From Taenia hydatigena (taxonomy: Eukaryota; Platyhelminthes; Cestoda; Cyclophyllidea; Taeniidae): a DNA stretch of 64,000 nt. A program made the translations under genes and the position numbers. Shown piece after piece: positions 22,984-37,562 of this stretch. The notes beneath the pieces were generated by a model. It ran no database searches. It was not told the DNA's origin and was given only the letters and a program-made list of their open reading frames with translations. How positions within the stretch are numbered: the stretch's first letter is position 1; each line of letters starts with the position of its first letter. The stretch is from NCBI GenBank assembly GCA_036345935.2, contig JADWOT020000004.1, positions 17,043,423 through 17,107,422 of the forward strand, written 5' to 3'.

Positions 22984-25900
22984 CGAAGTTTCTAATCTGG
23001 GCTCGGAGTTACAAAAATGCAATATTTTGAATAAGAAAAGGGTTCGCTGACAAAGTATTACAGTTTTTTCATTCTTTATGCCAAATTAAAGATGCATTAA
23101 CTACCAATTCCTCCACCCGTCCTCCTAATTACTTCAATTCAAATTCTTCCAAAGTACTGTTTAAGTGGTAATTATTTTTGCATTAACCAGAACCTACCGC
23201 CACGTCAGTCTAGCCCTAATTGGATCGGATTGATAATTTGACTCTATTTCTGGGGATCAAAGAGTTGGAACTGGAAACACTTCATGCTTTATCGCCCTCT
23301 TTCGTGTTGTTCTAATGAATTTCTGTTTCTCCGGGTTATAATGATTCAAGGGGAAAATTATAAGTTGTCTGATTTAAATACTGCCCAAACCCGTACAGCA
23401 CTTCGTAGTTTCGTTAGTCCATGGGAAAATAAATGTTCTTTCCAAAAAAATGTGGTTGCAGCGTAGAATCAGGTGTAACCGGAAGAGGAGCAAAGTACAT
23501 TATCAAGTTTTATTTAAACCCAATTAAAATTAATTGGTTTGAAATTGCTTTCGTAGACCTCTGCTAAAATTCCTCGTCCCTATAAACCTATTTGTACTTA
23601 GAGTTAAGTCAATCCACTAAATTTTTTCAAAATTATCCTCCTGCGTGCCTGGACTCACTGACGAGTTGAGAGGCTGGTAACCCAGATTTAACGAGGACAT
23701 TGAACCGCGGAAGAGGAAGCGCAACGTCAATACCAGAATTACTACGGCCACCTCTGCTTTGCATGTGCAACTCTGTACTTTGTACATATTTTATCAGTGT
23801 CGACTTCGGCGATTTTAAACAGTCGCTACTCTCCTTGTTCTCAAGACACGGCGGCAAAAGTTCTCCTCTTGACTACTAGTTTAATCAGCCAAAGGCGGTG
23901 TCCGTTCCTTAGCAAGCAAAGGAGATAAAATCTCTCATCTTTTTGCTTACATTCTTCCATTTACCAACTTTATGTAATGTGTTCAAATAATGAATATAAA
24001 CTAGAAGTAGCTTAGCCATCTATAAGAGAGCTAATTTGATAATCTCTTTGACGGACTTTAAGCATTCTAAAATAAAAGCAGATGTAGACAACAGGCATTT
24101 GAAAGTTGGAGCTTTCTTCTTCTGGAATTTAACCGTTTGAAAACAAGTGTTTGGGCAAGAACCCATCCCCATTAAAAGTCTGGGTTTTGCATGCGTAAAA
24201 ATAAGATTAATTCAAAAATTAAATCTTCAGTGGAGCCACATCCTCCCTTTCCTGTCTCAGTTATCTTTTTATCACAGGAAGATATAGAAAAGTAATGCAA
24301 AATGAGCTCCTTAGTGTTCTGCGCAAATTATGCAGACGGGATATGCCTCAGACTGCAAAATTAGGAAGTAATTGTACTTCAGAATGCTAAAAATTAAATC
24401 AAAGAAACGTCTGCAGCTCTATGAGGAAACATTTCCCAAAGAATGCTTCCAGCACTTTTTGAGTTTATAAAATACGAGGTCGAAAGGCTCTGCAGAAAGA
24501 CGTTTTTGATTTAGATAGTTGGTTTTGGGAGACAAAAGAAGTCGAGATTGATACCTCATAATCATTTGAAAGGCTAACCAAAGGCAGTAGGTGACAAAAA
24601 CATCGATTGTTGAGGGATTTATCACCGTCCACGTCTCAGGTAGCAATTCAATTAATTACAGGTTTAATGACGCTTCACGCAAGGCGGCAAGCAACTTTTT
24701 AATGCACAGAAGCTCAAAAATTATTAAATACTTAGAGCTGAAGCCTCAAATTATTGCACGCTATATCCAACATGATCAAAATTTTCATGAAGACCTCAAT
24801 AGTATAAAAACTGTCTTGTTGAGAGAATGAAGAAACTAAACTGACTACTCATATATGCTTCCCCACCAGGAAATTGCTTGTGCCTTAAGGACCACAGATG
24901 AAATGATGCGGAGCGTTGGAAAGAAATGGTGTCTCACGAACTACAGTCTACCCCACAAGGTTGATGTTGCAAACAAAATAAACACCTCGCCAACGGCTGA
25001 TATTCCGTGCATGTGTATGTGTTCCGACCGATCATGCGAACAGTTGTAGCACGGATACCCATGCACGTTGGCCATGGCCTCGTTCAAGGTAGCCAATGGG
25101 GACACGGTAGACCGGCTAATGACCGGATATGGCTAAACAGGGAGGTTCAGTCACCTTCACGAGTTGGCGAACTCTGATTGGTACGTGATCAACAACCGAC
25201 CATAGCTGATAGCGCGTGAGAATTGGCTGTGACTCACATACGCAGGTATCCATATTTGGACATACACTTCCTTGTGAAAACCGATGACTTATCAAGTTAG
25301 TATGTTTGGCAATGCGAGTTGTATTTTATCCCACGCTCTGACTTCTTCCTGCCAGAGTCGGACAACCTCGATGCTTGATTAGAAGAATTTCCTTCGAACA
25401 ATTTTATTCTCCTTACTTTAAAAATTGAATGTCAAAGACGAGGCCTAATTGTGCAGGCGAAAGAGTGCAGACATAGACAATGCCATGGCGATGCCACGTG
25501 TTGACAGTCACTTGAGGCACCTCTAAGTGAAAATATAAGGCAGCGGCAGCAAAGTGAATACGTGCTTCAAACGGTGTGTGGTGATGAGTGAAGCCAGGTG
25601 TGAATGAAGTCACACGAGCCGGTCTGGTAATCATCGATGTGATCGTGTGGAGAGTTTTGATAACAGCTTGGCAAGATGATGATCTCACTGTCAACACAGT
25701 CTTAACCTAGGGCGATCGACTGACGTGGTACTAGTCTGTCTTTCCATGGGAATAGTGAGCACAGCACAACAATTCACTTACGCTGGATGTCGAAGCAGAC
25801 TTCCGCATTGGACCACCACAGACAAATTGAATGCTACACTAGTTTGAAGGCATGTTTTGACAAGGAATATGAGTATTTTATGAATCTCATCATCTTGTTT

Positions 25901-26343
25901 AGCGTAGCGCGATGTGATGTGAATGACTTCGCTTTTTCAGTCATGAGCTAGAAACATTGATTTCGTTGGAACAATACTTGCGGGGCGTTAGCAACAGCTT
26001 TTGTCCATTCTTTCAAACATGAGATTTGTGTGCATGATAAGTGACCTTAACGCGCAATGACAAATTGCAGTGATTGGGTTCATTTTCCACCAAAAAACGA
26101 ATCGCAGTGGAACAAATTTTGCCTATCTTAAAGCACAAAAGACAGAGAAGTGTATGGACTATAATCCACGCTTCTTCAAGTCCATACATACTGCAAAAAG
26201 AATCTATTGGCAATTTCCCAGCATTTGAAGTTAGAATTGATTTCATATTAAATGCTTAAAAATGGAAAGATACCCATAAAATCGCCCTAGTTTCTGGTTT
26301 TACTTCACTCCCTTCGCTTCCTTGTTTTGATTTCTCGGACAGC

Positions 26344-26470
26344 CAGGGCTCCGCCATTGCACTTCTACTGGGTGGTATGGACTTTGAGCCACACCAGAAT
26401 TTCTCCCAGCCATTCTGTACGCCGGCACAACATAGTGCCTCTTGGTGTTGTGATTTTGACTTCGGGAAGG
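26344..26470 (+). repeat. Dispersed 0.7-kb repeat, head fragment
   Basis: It reads CAGGGCTCCGCCATTGCACT, then CTACTGGGTGGTATGG, a clear match to the head segment of the family. After about 60 bp the similarity becomes weak. Confidence 0.65.
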
Positions 26471-27795
26471 GCTCGGCGACTCAGTACAGAACATTATATC
26501 AAAATGATTTAAAGCACCTGTTAGTAACAGCATTCTCTAGTTGGTAGTCTAAGAGACGCTGTCTTCTCTACGGCACTTGAACCGTCTATCAACGGTTATA
26601 TACACTAACCATAAAGCTCTGGGCTTCACGAAGAGGTCTCGCGTTCATATCTAAAAGTCATAAATATTAACATGATGTAACGATTCACCTATATAAATAG
26701 GCAGCTACAGCAACAGATCTAAATGTTATTATTACTTTTACAAGAGGAGATTTTGTAAAATAGAAAATACTTCCGCACCTGCCGCTTTCCACTCTGCCGA
26801 TTGCACTACTTCATGGAGCAATGTGATGCAGTAAACTGAGCAGTAAGCAGATTTCTTGTCAACACCCTAGCGTTTGGTGTTTGAGGAGCACTAAAAGGGA
26901 CAAGCATTTAATGCACCAGCTATAGCCACATTATACGAGTGAACCACACTTTGCCGGTGGGTTTACACTGTAGGCGGTGCTTGGATTCACTTAAGCAGTC
27001 ACATCTTTCAGCTGCTTATTAGTCTACTTCGATAAGCCATTTTATGTGTCAACTTGCAATAATTCGCCTCAAAGGGGGGTTGACATTTTTGAGGCCAAAG
27101 ATTTGGCGCTTTGAGCCTTCTCCAAAGTCGTATGATAATAACAATGCTTGAAAAATAATAATGTATTACCAGCGAATAGAAAGGCCGAGAGGCTACCGGC
27201 GAAGTACAGAGGTGGAGGAAAACTAACAAGCAAAGAATTGTATGCCCCTTTTCCTTAAATTGTGGGCTTCGTTCCCGGCATTCACCTTGGTTAACTTTTC
27301 TAACTGCTGTGAGAAGACCCACGATTCAACTGCATTGGTCCTTATAGTTGCGTACAACAAAGAATGCAGCCGGCCACAACGGTACTGATCCCTCTCGATC
27401 ATTGCGCTAGAAATGAAGCTTCATCTCGTGGGGTTTATCGCCAATCGTAAGGACACTGGCCAAAAGGCAGGGTTGCTTAATGTGGTACGTGGTTCCCACC
27501 AGTTTGATAAAGGTAAGACTTCACGTCTGTTTTACTTCGCCACTTGGTTCTCTCGTCAATGTTATCCAGCCATAAATGGATCTGGATTCCATCCATCCAT
27601 TCCTTGGCATCCTCATGCCATTAACAGAGACAGTTCGGTAATCAACTCTTTTAGGTGTTTTACGGTTAGCACTCTTCAATCGTTAATCGTATTCACACAG
27701 AAAAGGAGATCGTAGTATTTGCCAAAGGTAATTGCCATTTTCAACCCCTCATTTAAAAGCCGTCATAGGTTGGTTTAGCTTCTCGCTACCACCAA

Positions 27796-27957
27796 TGTAG
27801 CCCTCCGAGTCTTCCTTAAAGGCGAAAGTATTTGTAATACTAGAACAGAAGGTGTACTGCTGACACCCAAAAAGGCTGAAGAACCATGTCGCACGAAAAA
27901 AAAGTACAAAAACGGAGCCGTGAGTGACTGCGAAACATAAACAAACCGTTAAACATC
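27796..27957 (-). mobile_element. Decayed LTR of the TRIM family
   Basis: The stretch GCTACCACCAATGTAGCCCT followed by CCGAG aligns with the primer-site/LTR junction of the intact TRIM (GCTGCCACCAATGTAGCGTC). Downstream landmarks come in the same order: AAAAAGGCTG, CCATG, then AAACATAAACAAACCG for the LTR end. The order and strand match the 5' LTR of a minus-strand element. The copy is much more diverged than those near 44-45 kb. Confidence 0.55.
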
Positions 27958-29363
27958 TAAGCATTGCATTACACAGCCAAGGTCTTTTAGCCATACCACG
28001 AAGCTGTTGCCATATTTGAACCAGTGTCTTTGCATTGTAACACATTTCTTTGTAAAAAGGACTTTTTCCAAAGTCGACCAGCACAGATGCATAGCTGCCA
28101 GCTCATGTCCTTTAACGAAACGTGACTACCATGTGGACTAATTAATTTCTCCTTTAGCAAACGACAGGGCACAAAATTCTTGAACTTGATATCTTAATAA
28201 GTAAAAAAGTGGTAATCATATAAAGAACTCTGAAAGGGTAACTAAGGCTTATAATTCCAAGCCTCTCTTAAATACGGTGAAGTTCTGTTTATAAAGCATG
28301 CATTTTGCAATGCAGCCTTTGGGTGAGAGGCGCTTGGCGGGCACTAACCTCATGGCGGACTGAACATCATCGGTCCCGTGAGGAGAAATGGTGCCCTAAA
28401 CACCCGAAAATCGTGATACATATATACTTCTTTATTTATTCTTCCCAAATAAGGCAGGTTCATGTCTAACTAGTCTACTCATTCCTAGGGTGTGATGGCT
28501 GACGCAGGGTGGCCAGGCGCTAGGTTGCTGGTTGCTACGCTACCACAAGGCTCGGTAGATTGGAGGCACTGCTCATACTCTTTTAGAGCCTGAAATTTTG
28601 TTGCATCACTTTTATACTTGTACGTCGAATCAAAAGGTAGGTGCTAAACAAGGTGAAGGTTAGAGGTGATCCCTCCTTCTTCCACCTTTAGGCTGGCGTA
28701 AGTAACGGCATGAATTTGTCAAGGTGTTTGTCAGCATGCACCCCCGTGTCAACCAGTAATCTCTATATCTTCTTCCAAGTAAAATCTTTTGACATTTATG
28801 CAAACTCGCAGTAGGTGCGGTGTCAGGAATCATTTGGCGATGTACAGATGGAATGCTTTGATAATTGGTTTAACTCTGGGTTCGATTATGCGGACATTTA
28901 AGTCTGCGCAGATTATCATCTTCTGTTCTGCGGCACGATCGCCTGCCAAGCCAGCAGCCCATCTGTGCGTCAAAAATACGTTTTCTTTCATATCACTTTG
29001 CTGTGTAATCGCATATCAATAAAGATGACGAAATCTACAATGTTTGGTCATCCTTTTTGAGTTGAGAGCTAGTTTTACATCTGTTAACATCTGTTTAAAT
29101 TTGTGGCTAGCGATTTAAGAATTTATTTACTTTATCAGCACAGCTCTCTCACGCTCTCGCAATACTCGCGCTCACTCTGGTAGAGCGAGCTTCTGTCCAT
29201 GTCCAGGATCCCTGATCTTTCTGTCCACCAACAAAATGGCTCGGATACTCGCACCACAGAGTATTTTCTAAGAAGGTCTTGGTGTAACGCATTCTGAGCA
29301 GGCGCAAATATGTTGCATGCCTGCTGCTACTATTCCCTTCACTCTTCTTCCTAGTCACGCGGC

Positions 29364-29460
29364 AACTCAAGGCTCCGCCTTTGTACTACCGCTATGCGCA
29401 TTCTTCTTCACTATTATGGCTTCCTCTGTCATGAGGAAATTCTCAAGGGGCCACAGCAGG
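29364..29460 (+). repeat. Dispersed 0.7-kb repeat, internally deleted fragment
   Basis: It reads CTCAAGGCTCCGCCTTTGTA, then CTATTATGGCTTCCTCTGTC and AAATTCTCAAGGGGCC. The palindromic GGCC..GGCC middle of the head is missing, so two non-adjacent head parts are joined. Confidence 0.6.
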
Positions 29461-30604
29461 AATGCGACCGTCTACTCATAATGCCAAAAAATGGCAACGC
29501 AAAGGAAGCGGTGATGAGGTCTTGTGATGGCTTTTAGTAGACAAGGTTTCTCTTTTGTTTTTTTAGGATCGTTGTTTTGCCACGTTTTAACCGGACTTCA
29601 AATAACCCTCAATCCTTTCGCAAAAGCAATGATTCGGGCAAATCGCAAAGCACTTTTTGAGATATAACTAGCTTTTTGAAAGCACAAGTAGTTTCGAAGG
29701 ATTCACTTATGTTTCTGGATTATTTACTGTAATTAAGGCCTGGAAAAGTTTTAGGACCCATGGGAAAGGATGCTATTCGGAGGACGTTAAAGTTTCTAGA
29801 TAAAGTTGACAAATGGCGAATTCGGCAAAGACAGTGATAATAAGAACAGTTTAATTTTAAAAGAGGAAATTGCCTTAGAGACTGTCCAGTCATCTACGTT
29901 TAGTTCAACAGCAGAATTAATTTTGCCAGTCTTTTTGTAATTTATGCATGACTATGGAGAAAAGAAAGCGACAGCAATCTTCAGCACTGACCTCTGTCTA
30001 TTCCAATTCCATACATTTTATGCTGCCGCCAGGAAGCTATGCAGTAATCTACCATTCGTGACTGACACAGTAGTAAGATAACACCTTTATTGTTTAATTC
30101 TTATAATTTCGCGGGAACCGAAGACGCTGCTCTTGTACTCCTGTTCAGCGCTATGCACTTTAAGTTACACTAATGATCCTACAGCCTTTCTCTGTCTTCT
30201 GCCTTTATAAAAGATTTAGCAAGCTATATAGGTGGCAGCGAGGAATGAGACCAAATTCACTGAATATTAAACCTTAAGATAACAGGCAGAGGGAGTGAAA
30301 AGGATGTCTTTTTTAACAATCATCTCATTTTCGTGACCAGTGGAAATGTCGCTAACGTGAGCTGTCTAAAAGTTGGCTGCGAAGCTATTTATGGCACTTG
30401 GCTGAGAATGTCAATGAAGTAAACATGATCGCAGCATAAAATTCTTTTACCCCAAGAAAGGACTTGGCGGAGGGTGAAACCGAATCACTTAACACTAAGC
30501 CGTAACGCAGCAGAGGTAGATCATATGTTGTGGATGGGATGGTTAAAAATGACGCATGCCTTCGGCAGTCAACCCAGCAGAAATGCTACATGTTAAATGC
30601 ATCC

Positions 30605-30720
30605 GGAGGGCTATGTGAATGAAGGGGACAAGCGGCACTTCCTCCATCTCTTGTTATTGCGATAGAAGCCAAGTAAATATGGGCAGGCAATACTAAAGCC
30701 AAAATAAAGTGACTAGGAGG
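30605..30720 (+). repeat. Dispersed 0.7-kb repeat, middle fragment (weak)
   Basis: It reads AATGAAGGGGACAAGCGGCA and then TTCCTCCATCTC, which lines up with the segment 'AATGAAGTGAACACGCGATG..CTCTGCCGCT' shared by the copies at 35385, 47955 and 51650. Confidence 0.35.
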
Positions 30721-32483
30721 ATCAGGAGTGATCCCTTAACTCCAGGAAGCCATTTTATGCCCATCATTTATTAAATAAATGTTCTCATGCTAGTGCCCTT
30801 ACGATGAGCAATAAATCTAAAAGATGGCCGGCACAGCCACCTTCTTTCAAACACAGTAGATCCAGATCCAGCAGAACGGTTAGAAGAGATCATTGATGTT
30901 GTCGTTAAACATTCCCTCATTTTCATGCAAATTCTCTGACTGACGCATCTGATTCATGGCTGCTTTTCTGACGATTTTCGACTGCATTGTGATGGCCTAC
31001 TTTGATCGTTCATCGAACTAATTATTTTCGTCTTGTAAATACTGGAGGCTCTGCTGATTGTACTTCTACCAAGTGACATGCCCCGAGGTATATGACGACA
31101 GCCTCAGCTTCGCCGGAGCTCCAATGGCAAACTTCGTCCTCTAAGAAGACTTGGGTCGTTTCACAATCGTAATTTGGCTTCTTTCTCGCCATTTATGCTC
31201 CTTTGACTATGTGCAGTTCACTTGTTCGGCGTTTTTATTTAATCGCAACCAGTCAGCTTAAGCAACAATCTGAGTGTACGCTGGACGACAACTGCAACCT
31301 CTTTTTATAAAGGGCAGGAATGTAAGTTCTGCTCAGGAAACTCATGCAGGTCACAACTCTACTTTTACAAAGTAAAAATGAAACACATTCGTCTGTAACG
31401 TTTAGAGTCCCATCTTCCTCCCACTATTTTGGCTAATTGAGCACTTCCAAAAATCTTGTCGCTCCTCGTCATTATTTATTTTAGCAGCAAAACATCGCCT
31501 ACGCCATTATAATTTTGGGTTTTCTCATTGTTAACAGGACTAATTACATTATCTAAAATATGGTAAGGCTCTTCTTACTTCCCAACTAATTCTATGATTC
31601 CTATCTCCGCCCGTGTCAGCGTGGACAGCCGGTTAAGTGAAAGCGCACGGCGATAACTCATTCGAAGTGATGAGCGAATTTTCGGCTAGCTCTGTCCCAG
31701 ACAAATTGAGGGTATACTCACCACCATATTCTTAAGACAGATGGGAAAACGAACGCTAAGCTATTCCTGCGAGGAGTAAGCATAGGAGTACACCGGAAGC
31801 GCAGTTAGAACAAACGATAATTCTTAGTGGTGGTAATGACCGTCATCAACCCGTCGTGAGTTGATGACAAGTAAAAGATAACCTAAATAAATGAAGAAGC
31901 TCGAGTAAGTTAAAAAAAGAACGCAATTCACGAAGTTTGGAAGTCTCACAAACTCCAGTAGTGATATAAACAAAATTGGGTAGTCTTTATTCCACTTTAA
32001 AACAAGAGACTGTGGGATATTTAACACATCTGCCTTCTACATTCCAAAGCAACTTCGTTCTAAGCGCATGGCATGCACCAGGCGGGTTGTGACAAGCATT
32101 TTTAGATCTAGATTTTTGGGAAATCGTCATACCTCCATGCTAGTGAAGACCAATTCTTCCGAATCGGATTGTCGAGCATATTAAAGTCAAACTATTATAC
32201 CAATGAGGTAATGAGGCCCTAAAGAAAGTCTGATGCGTTCACATGGGAAGGTGATGGCACGCATTAAGGAGACGCCTGCCAAAATATAACAGACACCTCC
32301 ACAACTGTACTTCTTCCCCTGAAGTCTAGTTTATCACCTTGAGAACGATTCTGTGCGGTGCATTGTTTATGCGATGCACAGTCAGCAATTATGCGGCATA
32401 AGAAAGGATTAAAGAAATAAAAAAGGTCTTGATTGCTTTATTAACCTTTCACTTTGGTTTTATGCGAAATTAAGGTTTCGTTA

Positions 32484-32850
32484 ATGACTTCTGCCTTGCG
32501 GCATGGCCACTAGTCCATGCTAGTAGCCTTTCTTAAGTAATATTCCCCTTTCGTTGTTAAGGAAGTCTCGTTGCGCTTCATTAGGGGCAGTGGAAAGCGA
32601 ACTCAATCCTAAGGGACGGGAATCGTTATGTCCATTTCCTATTGCTAAACATTTACATGAAGGAAGAAGAACATATGCGGAAGATATTAGGCTTCGCGAC
32701 GACTGCTTTTAGCGAGGTTGTTGATGACGTCCACCTTCTAGAAATACTCAGTTCCGCCTTCTGAAAAGAACGCGACTGATTAGCACTGACACTAGCTGTG
32801 AACTGTTCAGAAAACCTAGTGACGCGGTGATGGAAGCTCATTTAATTGTA
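32484..32850 (+). repeat. Dispersed 0.7-kb repeat, head and middle
   Basis: The head reads GACTTCTGCCTTGCGGCATG, then GTCCATGCTAGTAGCC. Further on come ACTCAATCCTAAGGGACGGG and AACATATGCGGAAG, matching the order in the copy at 47551. It covers roughly the first half of the unit. Confidence 0.6.
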
Positions 32851-35024
32851 AGCTAGGGCAAACGCTGACTATAATTAATGAAAAAGATTCTGTCCCTGTT
32901 TGTTTCCATGCAAACTGGCTAAGGGAGTCCAGAAATAAAGTTTCTTTTGTCATTTGGTAAGACAAGCCATTGCAGTGATTTACACATTTCCCTCTCTCTT
33001 CTTTTATCTCCCAGCCTCCAACTGCCTACCCTGCATGAGGTCATGAGGTTGGTCAATGCAAAGAACAAGGATGGACTTCACATGGGAAAATGATATTGTA
33101 AAGAATGCGGAGAAGAGAGAGAAGTCATTCCCTAATGGGCAGGTTTTCGGTGTCGAAAAAAGACCTTCACGACTAGTAACGAGTCAATGGGACGGCCTAT
33201 ACCGAAAACTTATAGACACTTTGTAGTTGTTTAGTAATTCAAAACAAATGGCCTTCCTTTAATTTTGGATAGTTTCTCCTGGTCGCGCATGAAGTCCAAA
33301 AAAGCACTAGTAAAGTTAGGCTTATTGATGATGTACTGCCTAGTTATAAGCTAGTTTACTGCCAAAATTCTTCAGAGACATTTACTCGCTATTGATGAAT
33401 GTGCTAACAATGAATTGCTGGTGAACTCTGGACGAAAAATCAAGGGTAAAACATTAATGGGCTTCCATTAATACAATTTCCATGCTCGACGGAACTCCAG
33501 ACTCAGTAACGTTGCAGCGAATCATCTTCTCAGTTGGCCGCAAATTCGATGGCTGGCACAATGGGTTTCGTGCTTACTTCTCTTACGGCACTGATACTGT
33601 TGTGCAAGTCGAAGTGGGACATCGATCAATGCGAATACTGGATATGACCCTTAAGACTCCATCTTTTATGCTTCAGCTACGGGTCACGGGCTCTGGACCA
33701 TGCTTGTGGCCTCAATCCAATTACCTTTCTATACGTTGGCCATGTCTTCTTATTTTCTATATGCATTTCAAGTATGTGTTCTAATGAGCTTTTCCCTGTT
33801 CTCTTTGTAGCGTACTATTAATTACACTTGATATAAATCAAAACAACTGGCGGTAAGAGTGCATTCACATGTAGGCACTCAAAGATGTTCCTCACGCTTT
33901 ATGTGAGCTTCTGAATACGGTATGCCGCACCCCGAGATATGTCTTTTCTTACCAGGCTGGAGGAAGCTTTGGGTAAAAACTCCTTTGAAAATAGAAAAAC
34001 CGTCTTAACTTTAATTAATACTTGCGGAAAATCGACACACACACTTAAACGTACATCTTACGGCCAAAGGGAGGAACAAGAGTCACTCAGGCTTTTGTGA
34101 GGCCAAGATCGGGCACAGTCTTGGTACCATAGCGTCTCATCCCATTGATAAGCCTCCTCCAAAAGCGGTATCTAAATAAAGAGCTGATCAGCTCTTCCCG
34201 CCCAAATACCATGTCCTGACGACACTGACGTAAGCACAGGTTTGAATTACTGATGATGTGAGACTCGCACAAGAGCCGCTAACTAAAGTGTATCCAGCAT
34301 AGGCATCCACCTAGGCACTGAGCCCTTTGAAAATGTCCACTAAGGGGCGGAGTCAATAGCCAAACATTCAAATTTGACCTTTCAGAAATTTTACCTTGCA
34401 TCACATATAAAATGTATTACCATTTTACTGAGAAGAGAACACGACGCACCACCTACACCACAAACTCCTACCAATAAAACGGAGGTAACTTTTAGTAATG
34501 GCACAACTACGCGATATCTTCTCTCTAATCTCTGAGGTAATTTTTTTTACAGGAAAACACTCAACGATCGAAGGGAAGAGGGGAGGAAACCACGTAAGAG
34601 AGTTGAAGAGAACGCTCAGACGACGAAGAAGGTACTAATGTGTAAAGACGTTTCAATTCCGCCACATTTTATTCGCCATGGACCAGTCGCCACCGTTGAG
34701 CCACAGTTATCAGGTCGAATTTACTGCGCTACACTTCATCATGATGAAGTTGGGCATAGACGAGCAGCAGCAACTCGTTGTGCTAATCCAAGCACCGGAT
34801 CGAAACTCTTCATTAGGCAAGAGCGCTTTGAGCAGAGCATCTAAATTTAGGCACTTTAGTTTATTCTTCAAAATGCATTTAAAAAGGCGCTTCGCGGCGC
34901 CCCTTCACCTGAAACCCGTTCTTGGTTTGGCATACGTTTACTTCGTCCCACATTTTCAAGTTTGATTTGAACTTTGCAGAATTGTGATGTTTGTTTAAAT
35001 CGATCTTTTGATTCAGATGGCAAG

Positions 35025-35500
35025 TAAGGCTTCGCCTTTGCGCTCCCACTCAGTGGCATGGCCTCTAGCCCTTTTATTCACCGAAAGTACATGTTCTGCC
35101 TAGGAATAATGGCTTTATCCGCCTTTGGGAAAGACTTGAGGCTCTATGCTGGTAACAGCAGGAAGCAAGTCCAATCCAGTGTCGAATGCTGAGCATTAGC
35201 GTGACGGGAGAAGGGTGTGTGCTGATGACCTTTAACAAAAAGATTAAAATTGTCGTTCACCTTCGACAGATTTGTCAGTGCCGTTTTCTGCAGAAAATCT
35301 TTTTGCTACCGAAGCAACACCAACCGTAAATCATTAAAAAAATTGTTTGTTTAACAGTTGTCTACAGCAATCGCAGGGATGCCAATGAAGTGAACACGCG
35401 ATGCCACTTCTACATCTCCGCTTGCTAAATAGAACCTAATGGATTTATGGTTGGGGAGAAGTGAAGCGAATACAAAGCGGCAAGGAGGAGCTGGCTTGAA
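35025..35500 (+). repeat. Dispersed 0.7-kb repeat, head and middle
   Basis: It has AAGGCTTCGCCTTTGCGCTC and GGCATGGCCTCTAGCC, then GGTAACAGCAGGAAGCAAGT, ATTAGCGTGACGG, and finally AATGAAGTGAACACGCGATG and GAACCTAATGGATT. These landmarks follow the order of the longest copies. Confidence 0.65.
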
Positions 35501-37562
35501 ACCTTTTCCCTATGGAATGACTCTGCTTTCAGCAATAGACAGAAGAGTTGGTTAACACAATTTCTAAACAGTGCAAAACCTTAGATTTGGTAGAATTGTA
35601 AAGGGGCGCCATTGGCATTGAGGTCAATTTTCCTCCCGGTTGGTAGCAAGTTTGTCTTACATCACCAAATAATCTTTAATGATCGGCGCCAGAGGTTGGT
35701 CAAGCTGAGTGCTGGTGACAACACTCGTCTTTATGCTTTTACTAGTCGATGTGGCCTACAGGCCTTGGAACCGTCTTCAATACATCTCATGGTCCATTGC
35801 TGTGACCTTCTTTTTTAAGGAAGACTTAGGCGCCACAGAATCTCCTCTAGCTTTAGTTCAATGTAGGTATAATTTTTCTTCAATTTATTTAGAGCGTCTT
35901 CCGGGCTCTTCGGCGGGTGTGATTGGACCCACCCACCGCTGAATTAGTGGGGAATCGGGGAGACACTTCTCATGCGTATGCCGGGATTATCCATCCTTCC
36001 ATAATCTGTGCCTTGTTTAAAAGTATGCGTCGCTGAGCGGTTTGTCTAAAGCGAACCACATTTCTGCTAATTTGTTTTTCAAAATGAGTTACCAAATATT
36101 TATGCATCGATGATGCTGAAAAGCTCTGTGAATTGCACACCGGAATATGAATTCCGTGGCGTCTCCAAGTGAACGGTAAAAACAACCTGTTTTTTGGGTT
36201 TTTAGGCACAAGCAGGCGCATTTTATTGCCGAGCCTAATATCTTTAGCATTGCATCGCAATCTGTTCTATTTTTGTACTGTGCCTTTTAAATAACTTTTA
36301 GTGGATGACGCCAAAGCACGTATCGCAGTCCCTAACCATGAGGACAAATTTAATTCCATCCTTCTCATGACCACTTCCTTTGATGCCAAGGCAGACAACA
36401 AATGTACGGTGAAACACATGCTCGATTCACCAATTTTACAAGTCTTAGGGCTACTTGAAATGGATTTTGCATCACGATTTGCTACCATGGATCCTCCTTA
36501 TAAGTAGGTGCTGTAGTACCCCTAGTAGGGAATGCAGTTGTAATAAGGCATGGCGTGATGCAAGAAGGGAGGCTCAGTAGCTATAGTCAAAAATTAAGAA
36601 ATCATACCTTCAAGGTGATAGTAGAATACTTGAATACCCTGCACATAGAACGCCGTTGCTAGACATAATCTTGGTTACTCCGTTTATTCAAAATCAATAC
36701 GGGGTTGGTTCTTTAAAGACTACCTACACTGGCCTTCCCTGCTGAGGTGAAAAGACATCGAGAGGGTTTTGTGAACCCACTGTTTTTGTCTTCTTGTAGA
36801 CTTCACTGTAAGCCATCACTGACTTTATATTTATCAATCTACTGGAATGTTCAACAACTAGGGTACTTCAAATACCAACCGCTATGCGTTGGAAACATTT
36901 CTCCTCTTACACATTATTCTTGACACTTTTTTCTTTAATTTCAGTGTTTCCTAGCTGCCTATCCAAACTTTATTTAGTCATTAAGACTGTGGAGGTGGTA
37001 TAATTTGTTTACATGATTCACTCATAGTCACATAAACATTGTAACACGTCTGCGATGGAATGCAATCAATTGTCTCAGCCTAGTTTTTCTTCAGTAGACA
37101 ATCTGATTGAAATGACCGAGAAGTAGCCTCGACAACCCCGCTGTCAATTCAGAGCCTCGAAGTCAGCGTCCACTCCTGCTACCTTTGGGCGTGACAGCCA
37201 ATGTAGACTTTTCCGTAACCCTGCCGCCAAAACAGCGTTCCGGGTAGGACCCTTAGACGCAAACATGGTATACCAGTGTAAATTAATAATTCATTGTTAG
37301 CCTACAGACATTCATGCCAACATTGTAGTGGCAGAAGCTGCGGAGGGTGAAGAGCACGCATAGTTAAATATACGCTTAAAGGAGCATTGTTTTACGCCTG
37401 CAAAGTGGGAGCGCATTTATGAGATTTTGGTTGGCAAAGTTAACCAAGGTTGCTTATTTTAATGTTACAGTATAAACATTTTCCTCTTTAAAAGACATTT
37501 TAGCCCCGTGTTTACCTTAGCAATGCCCGAAAACTTAGTCTTATACACACTGTTTGTGGGCA

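Larger units (their letters stand above)
22673..27795. other. GPCR 3' flank and gene-poor region
   Basis: The GPCR 3' UTR should start here; an AATAAA occurs at about 23426-23431. No gene is recognised. Minus-strand frames at 23633-23857 and 25413-25697 have no motifs and no supporting exons. A dispersed-repeat fragment sits at 26344-26470. Confidence 0.5.

Noticed and set aside
24991..25265. Possible inverted-repeat element with GGATACC ends
   Set aside because: The end similarity is only about seven bases and no target duplication is visible.
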